A DNA stretch of 45,227 nt from Opitutus sp. GAS368. Lineage in GTDB: Bacteria; Verrucomicrobiota; Verrucomicrobiia; Opitutales; UBA953. Below, one piece after another: positions 39,766 to 45,227 of the stretch; the first letter of the stretch is position 1; each line of letters starts with the position of its first letter. Made by a program: the position numbers and the translations under genes. The stretch is taken from the NCBI GenBank assembly GCA_943330755.2, contig CALQIY020000004.1:1-45227 (forward strand). The letters run 5' to 3'. The notes under the pieces are model-generated. The model was not told where the DNA came from, searched no databases, and worked only from the letters and a program-made list of their open reading frames with translations.

Positions 39766-41154
39766 ATGGAAATCCAAAACTGCCATAACAGCCTCCCGAC
39801 GCCCACCTCCCGCCGCGACTTCCTGCGCCAGACCGGCATGAGCATGGGCACCATCGCCTTCGGCACCATGGTCGCCGACTACATGGTGAACCCGGCGAGC
39901 GCCGAGATCACCGCCACCTTGAAGCCGCGCCAGGCCCCGTTGCCGGCCAAGGCCAAGCACGTCATCCACATCTTCGCCGGTGGCGCGCCTTCGCACCTCG
40001 ACACCTTCGACTACAAGCCGGGCATGAAGGCCTACGCGGAGAAGTCGCAGGGTGGCGGCGGTGGCGTCCTCTTCCCCACGCCGTTCGAATTCAAGAAGTG
40101 CGGCAAGTCCGGCCTCGAGATCTCCGAGATCTTCCCGAAGCTCCAGGAGCAGGCGGATGAGATGTGCGTCATCCGCTCGTTGCACTCCGACCTCCCGGCC
40201 CACGGTCCGGCCGCCAAGCTGATGCACACCGGCTCGGCGATCCTCACCAAGCCCTGCTTGGGTTCCTGGGTCCTCTACGGCCTCGGCACCGAGAGCCAGG
40301 ATCTCCCCGGTTTCGTCAGCCTCGGCGGTGGCGCCGAAGGTCGCCAGTCCGCCTTCCTGCCGAGCATCTTCCAAGGCGCGAAGACCTCCTTCCGTCCGGG
40401 CGCTCCGTCCAACAAGGTGATCGCCAACCTCCAGAGCGAGTTCACGACCGAAGAGGCCCAGCGCAAGCAGCTCGACCTCGTGCACCAGCTGAACGATCGC
40501 CACATGCAGACCGTCCAGAAGGACGAGCAGCTGGAGGCGCGCATCGAATCCTTCGAGCTCGCCTTCCGCATGCAGACCGCGGCGACCGACGCCTTCGACA
40601 TCTCCAAGGAGTCGCAGAAGACCCGCGACATGTACGGCAAGAGCGACCTCGGCGCCAAGCTCCTCTGCGCCCGCCGCCTCGTCGAGCGTGGCGTCCGCTT
40701 CGTGCAGGTCGATGCCGGCGGTTGGGATCACCACACCAACATCTTCACCTCGGCCGGCCGCACCGGTGCCGCCATCGACACCCCCGCCGCCGCGCTCATC
40801 GCCGACCTCAAGCAGCGCGGTCTGCTCGACGAGACCCTCATCATCTGGGGCGGAGAATTCGGCCGCACCCCGACCACCGCGGGTCGCGTGAACACCAATT
40901 CCGGCCGCGACCACCATGCCAAGGCGTTCTGCTGCTGGATGGCGGGTGGTGGCGTCAAGGGCGGCATGCACTACGGTGAGACCGACGAAATCGGCAGCCA
41001 AGTGGCCGCCGACGGCGTCGACATCCATGACTTGCACGCGACCATCCTGCGTCTCCTTGGTTTCGACCACACGAAGCTCACCTACCGCTACAACGGCCGT
41101 GACTTCCGCCTGACCGACAACTTCGGCAAGGTCGTCAGCAAGGTCATCGCCTAA
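39766..41154 (+). CDS. DUF1501 protein, Tat-exported, second copy
   Basis: The 462-residue product has a twin-arginine signal (SRRDFLRQTGMSMGTIAFG) and a complete DUF1501 domain. Putative metal-site motifs are IFAGGAPSHLDTFDYKPGM (residues about 67-85), the QVDAGGWDHHTNIF segment (about 321-334), and IIWGGEFGRTP...GRDHHAKAFCCW (about 363-392), all in the expected order for the alkaline-phosphatase-like superfamily. Compared with the protein at 30345, it retains the Asp/His-rich sites and is the better candidate for an active enzyme. Substrate unknown. A strong terminator follows, ending the haem-protein/DUF1501 cluster. Confidence 0.9.
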   Translation: MEIQNCHNSLPTPTSRRDFLRQTGMSMGTIAFGTMVADYMVNPASAEITATLKPRQAPLPAKAKHVIHIFAGGAPSHLDTFDYKPGMKAYAEKSQGGGGGVLFPTPFEFKKCGKSGLEISEIFPKLQEQADEMCVIRSLHSDLPAHGPAAKLMHTGSAILTKPCLGSWVLYGLGTESQDLPGFVSLGGGAEGRQSAFLPSIFQGAKTSFRPGAPSNKVIANLQSEFTTEEAQRKQLDLVHQLNDRHMQTVQKDEQLEARIESFELAFRMQTAATDAFDISKESQKTRDMYGKSDLGAKLLCARRLVERGVRFVQVDAGGWDHHTNIFTSAGRTGAAIDTPAAALIADLKQRGLLDETLIIWGGEFGRTPTTAGRVNTNSGRDHHAKAFCCWMAGGGVKGGMHYGETDEIGSQVAADGVDIHDLHATILRLLGFDHTKLTYRYNGRDFRLTDNFGKVVSKVIA

Positions 41155-41177
41155 GCCGCGCCCCGCGGCTGGCCTCG

Positions 41178-41211
41178 AAAGGGTGGACGTCCCCGATGTC
41201 CGCCCTTTTTT
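41178..41211 (+). terminator. Rho-independent terminator after the second DUF1501 gene
   Basis: AAAGGGTGGAC (41178-41188) and GTCCGCCCTTT (41198-41208) pair over 11 bp with one T-G wobble and a 9-nt loop, followed by a T6 run (41206-41211). Confidence 0.88.
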
Positions 41212-41264
41212 GCGCCTAGGCTTGCAGGTTTTTCTTCTGATTGTATCTTAGAAGGATAAAGCCG

Positions 41265-41957
41265 ATGCCCCTGCGATTCTTCATGGTCTTGGTGGCTTCT
41301 TGTGCGGCGGTGGTCTTCTTGACCTGGCCGACCGAGCGGGCGCCCAGCCGGGCCCGGCCGGCGGCTCCCGTGGCTCCGCCGGCGTTGGTGCGCGCCGCGG
41401 AAGCGGACGAGGTCCCTGCGGCGTCCGCTGCGGGTTCGGTGGTCGGTGGGCCCGCGGCGGATAGTCTGGTGCGGTCACGCCCGCGCCCGGCCGGCGCGCC
41501 CGGCCAGGGTGGAGTCATTGGTGGGCCTGCCGGCGACCTGTCGCCCACCCCGGCTTCCGTTGCCCAGGTGAAGGCGGATGCCGCGGGCCGTCTCCCCACC
41601 GGCGGCCAGGTCCGGCTGGATGCATTGGGCAACCGCGAAGTGCGTTTGGACAACGGCGTCACGGCGACGACCTCCACGGATGCCTTGGGTGGGAGCACGA
41701 CCCGCTTCAGCAATGGCGTGACGGCTTCGACGCGGACCGACGCGTTGGGCGGGACGACCACGCGTTATTCGAACGGGGTGACGGCGAACTCCCGAAAAGA
41801 CGCCCTCGGCAATACCGACACGGTCTACAGCGATGGTACCCGCTCGACGACCCGGGTGGATCCGTTCGGCAATCAGGTGACGACCTACAGCGATGGTCGG
41901 ACCGAAACGATCCGCCCCGACCCCTTTGCCCCGCGGCCGCCCGCCGGCAAAAAATGA
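41265..41957 (+). CDS. Exported protein with five 20-residue tandem repeats (YD/Rhs-like)
   Basis: The 230-residue product begins MPLRFFMVLVASCAAVVFLT, a signal peptide or anchor, followed by a Pro/Ala/Arg-rich spacer (about 22-110) and five consecutive 20-residue repeats (residues 119-218) of the form DALGxxxTRYSNGVTAxTRx. A truncated sixth (DPFAPRPP) ends the chain. Each repeat has Asp-x-x-Gly and an aromatic-Ser-Asn/Asp-Gly turn, recalling the strand-turn units of YD/Rhs repeats, but here the array is short and stands alone. The start is ATG 41265: AGAAGGA (41250-41256) lies 8 nt before it and is one of the few good Shine-Dalgarno sequences in this window. Function unknown; a surface or matrix role is possible. 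Confidence 0.75.
   Translation: MPLRFFMVLVASCAAVVFLTWPTERAPSRARPAAPVAPPALVRAAEADEVPAASAAGSVVGGPAADSLVRSRPRPAGAPGQGGVIGGPAGDLSPTPASVAQVKADAAGRLPTGGQVRLDALGNREVRLDNGVTATTSTDALGGSTTRFSNGVTASTRTDALGGTTTRYSNGVTANSRKDALGNTDTVYSDGTRSTTRVDPFGNQVTTYSDGRTETIRPDPFAPRPPAGKK
41619..41918 (+). repeat. Five tandem 60-bp coding repeats
   Basis: Units start at 41619, 41679, 41739, 41799 and 41859. Units 2 and 3 are the most alike; units 4 and 5 have diverged (DPFGN in place of DALGG; SDG in place of SNG). The period is exact at 60 bp, so copies have been gained or lost in frame. Confidence 0.88.
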
Positions 41958-42034
41958 CCGAAAAAGAAGCCGCCTAGGTCTACAGGTCGCTTGCAACCTG
42001 GGCGGCCGTCGGCAGTCTCACCTTCCATCACCCC

Positions 42035-43126
42035 ATGACGCATACCCTCACCCGCTGGGCCGCTACCGCCGCCCTCATCCTCGCGGCTCCGCTCCTGCTG
42101 GCGGCCGATACGTTTACCTCAGGTTCTGGTTGGCTCGACTTCCCCGGCGGCAAGGGGCCCGGTGCCGGCAAGACCGTCGTCCTGCTGGCCGGCGACGAGG
42201 AGTACCGCTCGGAAGAGTCGATGCCCATGCTCGCGCGCATCTTGGCCGAGCGCCACGGTTTCCATGCCATCGTCCTGTTTTCGCACGATGACGGGGTGAT
42301 CAATCCGAACAACGGGGCGTCGCTCGGCAAGCCCGAAGCCCTCGATGGCGCCGATGCGCTCGTGCTTGGTCTGCGTTTCCGGAAGTGGAACGAGGCGACC
42401 CTCGCGAAGTTCGACGCCGCCGTGAAGCGTGGCGTGCCGATCGTCGGTACGCGCACCAGCACGCACGCCTTCGCGGGCATCCCGAAGGAGAGCGCTTTCG
42501 TGAGCTATAATTGGAACGCCAAGGGCGGCTTCGGGAAGAACGTCCTCGGCGAAACCTGGATCAGCCACTGGGGCAACCACAAGGGTGAAGCCACGCGCAC
42601 CGCCGTCGAGTCGGGTGCGGAAAAGCATCCCGTCCTCAATGGCGTCGACATCGCCTACGGTGACACCGACGTCTATGAAGCCTACCCGCCGGCGGACGCC
42701 AAGGTCCTGCTCCGCGGCGTCGTCCTGAAGGATATGGACCCGAAGAGCCCGCCCAGCGAACGCCGCAAGAAGCGCGCGAGCGACAAGCAGGAACAGGGCG
42801 TCAACGACCCCGCGATGGCCGTGGCTTGGACGCGTGAACTCAAGGGCGACACCGGTAAGGTCAACCGTATCCTGACCACGACGATGGCTTCGGCCAGCGA
42901 CCTGAAGGATGAGTCCCTCCGCCGCCTCCTGGTGAACGGCGTCTTCTGGGGTCTCCAACTCGAGGTTCCGGCCAAGGCCGACGTCACCCCGCTCGTGGAA
43001 TGGAAGCCGAGCAAGTACTCCTTCAACCTTTTCCACAAGGGCTTGAAGGCGGCCGATTTCGCCGGCGTCTTGCCCGATCCGGTGGCCGCGCCGGCCCCCG
43101 CGCCGAAGAAGCCCGCCGCCAAGTAA
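42035..43126 (+). CDS. ThuA-like (trehalose utilisation/class I glutamine amidotransferase-like) secreted protein
   Basis: The 363-residue product has a signal peptide (MTHTLTRWAATAALILAAPLLLAA) and a ThuA-like domain with a flavodoxin/glutamine-amidotransferase-type core: GKTVVLLAGDEEYRSEESMP (about residues 45-64), GADALVLGLRFRKWNEATL, GVPIVGTRTSTHAF, HPVLNGVDIAYGDTDVYEAYP, and AVAWTRELKGDTGKVNRILTT. ThuA proteins were linked to sugar utilisation and are expanded in planctomycetes and verrucomicrobia; the reaction is not settled. The C-terminus ends in a Pro/Ala/Lys tail. The gene follows the repeat protein by 77 nt and ends at a strong hairpin terminator. Confidence 0.85.
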   Translation: MTHTLTRWAATAALILAAPLLLAADTFTSGSGWLDFPGGKGPGAGKTVVLLAGDEEYRSEESMPMLARILAERHGFHAIVLFSHDDGVINPNNGASLGKPEALDGADALVLGLRFRKWNEATLAKFDAAVKRGVPIVGTRTSTHAFAGIPKESAFVSYNWNAKGGFGKNVLGETWISHWGNHKGEATRTAVESGAEKHPVLNGVDIAYGDTDVYEAYPPADAKVLLRGVVLKDMDPKSPPSERRKKRASDKQEQGVNDPAMAVAWTRELKGDTGKVNRILTTTMASASDLKDESLRRLLVNGVFWGLQLEVPAKADVTPLVEWKPSKYSFNLFHKGLKAADFAGVLPDPVAAPAPAPKKPAAK

Positions 43127-43147
43127 GCCGCGCGGTTGGTCCGCCTG

Positions 43148-43179
43148 GAGGCGTCCCGCGCGGGACGCCTCTTCTTTTT
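43148..43179 (+). terminator. Rho-independent terminator of the ThuA-like gene
   Basis: A perfect 24-bp palindrome (arms GAGGCGTCCCGC and GCGGGACGCCTC, 43148-43171) is followed by TTCTTTTT. The T-tract overlaps the TAA stop of the convergent gene, so there is no spare sequence between the two units. Confidence 0.88.
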
Positions 43180-45001
43180 AGCTGCGCAGCCCGCGGCCCG
43201 CGAGCAGGCGCACGAAGGCTTCGTTGCTGAGGATGAACGCTCCTTGCCGCGTGCACGCATCGCGGACTTCCGCGTCATCGGAGACGATGAACCAAGGGCC
43301 TTCCGAGGACTTGTCCTTGCCGACGAGGTCCATGAGGTCGTGGTCCGCCTTGGCGCCCGCCCGGCTGTAGGTCGCCTTGAGCCGCGGATGGTCGAGCCGC
43401 AGGTTCGAGGCCTGCCCGTCGAAGCTCGCCCAGATGAGCAGGCCGGTCCCTTCGTGGGCAAGTTTTTCCAAGAGGTTTAAGACCTTCTGGCGGGCGGGCG
43501 CATCGAGGAGCAAGCGCAGGTCGCCCTGGGCGTTGCGCTTCGCGGCGAGCTTCAAGCCGAGGTAGGCTTGTTGCAGGCAGGCGAAGTTATTGGCGTCGAT
43601 GCCGAGGCGGGCGGGTTCGCCCAGCGCCACGGCGCGTTCGAGCAGCGCGACGGGGCCCGAGGGCTTCTGGTCGTGGAAGCGTTGGTCCGCCATGAACGAC
43701 CGGCGGCGATGGATGTCGCCGCGGTAAAGGTCGGCGTGCCGAGAATCGACGAGGCCCGACTGTTCGGCGGCGGCGAGGGCGGCTTCGATGGCCTTCAGTT
43801 CGGCGGTCTCCGCCACGTTGATCTTCGCGGCGATCCGTTCCAGGAAGGGGTCGGAAGGGAGGTCGCGGCGTTCGAGTTCGTAGCGGACTTTTTCGATATG
43901 TTCGGTGACGCGCTTTTCCAAAGTCACGATCGCAGGCAGCACGTTGCCCGCCGTTCGTTGGTAGCGGCGGAGCAACTTGAGCATATCCTCCATCTGCGGG
44001 ATGGCCTGACGGAGCTCATGTTCTTTGGCCAAGAAGGGGTCGGCGTCGCGTTGCGCCTTCCGGATCGCCTCCACCGTCTCGGCGGTCAGGTGGCGAAGTT
44101 GCGCGACTTCGTCCGACGCTTCGCGGAGCTTGCGCGCATCCGTGAACCAGGGCCGCAGCTCTTCCGAGAGGAGGTGTTCCGCGATCTCGCGCGCTTTCTT
44201 CGCCACGTGCTCCCGGGCTTGCGCGAGTTCGTCCTTGAGCCGCGCGACCTCCGCGTCCGCTTTGGTCGCCCGGGTCAGCAAGGCTTGGAGGGCGGCCTCG
44301 TGGGTCGTCTGCTGTAAGGCGTGGGCTTCGAGCTGGGCTTTCGCAGCGGCTTCCAGTTCCGCGATGCGCGTATCGCGCTCGCCCAGCACATGGGCGTTGT
44401 GGCGGCGTTCGGCCCGCAACTCGTTTTCGCGGGCCGTCGCCATCCGGTCGATTTCCTCCTTCAGTTTGCGGACGGAGGGATCGGTGGTGGAGGGGGTTTC
44501 CGCTTCGGCGGGTGCGTCGACGGTCGGGGCGCCGACCTTCTGGAGCCAGAGGCGTAAGGCTTTGGCGTCCGGCTGGTTGGCGCTGGGTTTGCCCGCGCCG
44601 GCGTGCTTGGTGAAGTGTTCCGACGCGATGGCTGCCTCCTTGTCCTCCGCGCGGGCGGAACGCACCAAGCAGAGGAGAGCCGTGCGTGGCCCGCCGAGGA
44701 TGGTCGCCAGCTCGTCGAGATGCGTCAGCAAGGTCGCCTTCTCCAGCTTCAGCAGGGCGGGCATCCAGGGCAGTTCGTCGGCGATGGCATCGAAATCCGC
44801 CGCGATCAAGTGATGCCGGGCTTGGAAGAGCCGGCGCGCGTTCTTCAGGAAAGGCGTGCGATGGCTCCAGCCTCCGGGGGTTTTCTTGGCTAGCGCAAGC
44901 AGCGGACCGGGCGGGACGAAGGCGAGGTCGTGGACGAGCTGTTCGGAGAGCGTCTTGCGGCAAGGGGTGACGAGGTCGTTCTTGTACGCGTATTGTCCCA
45001 T
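43178..45001 (-). CDS. Coiled-coil protein with C-terminal NYN/PIN-like putative nuclease domain
   Basis: The 607-residue cytoplasmic protein has an N-terminal helical region of unknown family (about 1-150), a long charged coiled coil (about 170-290, with dense Glu/Ala/Arg/Lys heptads such as ERDTRIAELEAAAKAQLEAH), a second helical part (about 290-450), and a C-terminal domain (467-607) with PIN/NYN features. These are LGIDANNF (Asp469), WASFDGQ (Asp528), AKADHDLMDLV (Asp553, Asp555) and FIVSDDAEVRDACTRQGAFI (Asp575, Asp576), in the order of the acidic metal-binding residues of YacP/NYN nucleases. No signal peptide. It probably cleaves RNA, but target and role are unknown. It is monocistronic with its own putative promoter. 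Confidence 0.78.
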   Translation of the reverse strand: MGQYAYKNDLVTPCRKTLSEQLVHDLAFVPPGPLLALAKKTPGGWSHRTPFLKNARRLFQARHHLIAADFDAIADELPWMPALLKLEKATLLTHLDELATILGGPRTALLCLVRSARAEDKEAAIASEHFTKHAGAGKPSANQPDAKALRLWLQKVGAPTVDAPAEAETPSTTDPSVRKLKEEIDRMATARENELRAERRHNAHVLGERDTRIAELEAAAKAQLEAHALQQTTHEAALQALLTRATKADAEVARLKDELAQAREHVAKKAREIAEHLLSEELRPWFTDARKLREASDEVAQLRHLTAETVEAIRKAQRDADPFLAKEHELRQAIPQMEDMLKLLRRYQRTAGNVLPAIVTLEKRVTEHIEKVRYELERRDLPSDPFLERIAAKINVAETAELKAIEAALAAAEQSGLVDSRHADLYRGDIHRRRSFMADQRFHDQKPSGPVALLERAVALGEPARLGIDANNFACLQQAYLGLKLAAKRNAQGDLRLLLDAPARQKVLNLLEKLAHEGTGLLIWASFDGQASNLRLDHPRLKATYSRAGAKADHDLMDLVGKDKSSEGPWFIVSDDAEVRDACTRQGAFILSNEAFVRLLAGRGLRS

Positions 45002-45007
45002 GCCGTC

Positions 45008-45035
45008 AGATTGCCCGAAAGGGGGCCGGGGGCAA
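45008..45035 (-). promoter_or_regulatory. Putative leaderless promoter for the coiled-coil/NYN gene
   Basis: On the minus strand TTGCCC (45035-45030), a 16-nt spacer and CAATCT (45013-45008) end 6 nt before ATG 45001. The same TTGCCC -35 occurs at 10677 and 18624. The -10 departs from TAnnnT at its first base. Confidence 0.45.
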
Positions 45036-45076
45036 GTGCCCGCCCCCGCCGGCCGCGCTTTTTCCGGCGAGCCGGC

Positions 45077-45227
45077 TCAAAGGACCGTATTGTCGATGAG
45101 CCGCGTGTTCCCGAGGTGGCAGGCTATCGCCAAGGCGCAACGCCCCGGGGTCACCTGCGTCACCGGGGCCATGGTCTCTTGATCCACGAGCGCGACATAC
45201 TGGGGCCGGAGGGCGGGCTCCTTCGTC
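45077..45227 (-). CDS. panC: Pantothenate synthetase, C-terminal end only
   Basis: A minus-strand frame open to the window edge encodes 49 residues (TKEPALRPQYVALVDQETMA..., ending LGNTRLIDNTVL) before TGA 45079-45077. The YVALVDQETM strand and the terminal GNTRLIDN motif are characteristic of the C-terminus of PanC, which joins pantoate and beta-alanine in pantothenate synthesis. The 5' part and the catalytic HIGH motif lie outside the window. The next gene on the same strand starts 75 nt downstream and has its own putative promoter. Confidence 0.85.
   Translation of the reverse strand, partial: TKEPALRPQYVALVDQETMAPVTQVTPGRCALAIACHLGNTRLIDNTVL

Noticed and set aside
41222-41249. TTGCAG-16-TATCTT as a promoter of the repeat-protein gene
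   Set aside because: The predicted +1 would fall at or beyond the Shine-Dalgarno AGAAGGA, so the two signals conflict; not strong enough to list.
41619-41918. 60-bp tandem repeat considered as a CRISPR-like array
   Set aside because: The repeats are contiguous, with no spacers, are in frame and encode a regular 20-residue motif.
43148-43171. 24-bp perfect palindrome considered as an operator
   Set aside because: It lies directly after a stop codon and is followed by TTCTTTTT, which fits a terminator better.
1-45227. Search for mobile elements, integrases, attachment sites or prophage genes
   Set aside because: No transposase, integrase, terminal inverted repeats or tRNA-flanking direct repeats were seen; composition is uniform apart from short AT-rich promoters.

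Overview
The window is about 45 kb of a GC-rich, gene-dense chromosome with coding on both strands. It most resembles a member of the Verrucomicrobiota (an Opitutae-like lineage is my best guess) or more broadly the Planctomycetes-Verrucomicrobia group. The basis is gene content: three secreted DUF1549/DUF1553 proteins with planctomycete-type cytochrome c domains, two Tat-exported DUF1501 proteins, a sulfatase, a DUF1080 glycoside-hydrolase-like protein and a ThuA-like protein, beside ordinary bacterial housekeeping genes. I see no rRNA, CRISPR array, insertion sequence, prophage or integrase. The only tRNA is tRNA-Tyr(GTA).

Layout. 1-2.8 kb: a 5'-truncated DksA-like gene, lspA, a flavin-reductase-like gene, and a convergent degenerate RluA-like pseudouridine synthase. 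2.8-4.1 kb: rpsT with its terminator, tRNA-Tyr, a DCC-family protein and a small lipoprotein. 4.1-6.2 kb: two overlapping oligopeptide-type ABC permeases and a small FmdB-like protein without zinc ligands. 6.3-7.9 kb: rpsP, rplS and trmD in an unusual order, without rimM. 8-10.6 kb: two secreted alpha/beta hydrolases and a membrane protein. 10.7-13.7 kb: an orphan ABC ATPase, a CrtI/CrtISO-like oxidoreductase and a YqhA-like membrane protein. 13.7-20.3 kb: an S9 peptidase lipoprotein, a depolymerase-like hydrolase, DUF1080, TVP38, cupin and SGNH hydrolase genes, and a two-lobed retropepsin-like protein. 20.3-23 kb: a monohaem cytochrome-like protein and a sigma-70 factor with an altered -10 recognition region. 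23-27.8 kb: M13 peptidase, sulfatase and lactonase genes, then a small zinc-ribbon protein. 27.9-41.2 kb: the DUF1549/DUF1553 plus DUF1501 region, interrupted by a glycerate kinase. 41.2-45.2 kb: a secreted protein with five 20-residue repeats, a ThuA-like protein, a coiled-coil/NYN-PIN putative nuclease, and the 3' end of panC.

How the genes may work together. Much of the window encodes exported proteins acting in the periplasm or at the surface: hydrolases, peptidases, a sulfatase, haem proteins and DUF1501 proteins. This fits breakdown of complex, perhaps sulfated, organic polymers, but no substrate can be named from sequence. The pairing of DUF1549/DUF1553 with DUF1501 occurs twice, and in the second case the haem protein is tandemly duplicated.

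Regulation. Several first genes of transcription units have a -35/-10 pair ending only 6-9 nt before the ATG, with no Shine-Dalgarno. This suggests frequent leaderless transcripts. Factor-independent terminators are clear after rpsT, rpsP, rplS, the lactonase, the first tandem DUF1553 gene, the second DUF1501 gene and the ThuA-like gene.

Best candidates for undescribed biology: the coiled-coil/NYN protein, the sigma factor with a non-canonical region 2.4, the duplicated haem-protein/DUF1501 cluster with Met- and Lys-rich insertions, and the 20-residue repeat protein. All functional statements rest on motif reading; no database search was run.
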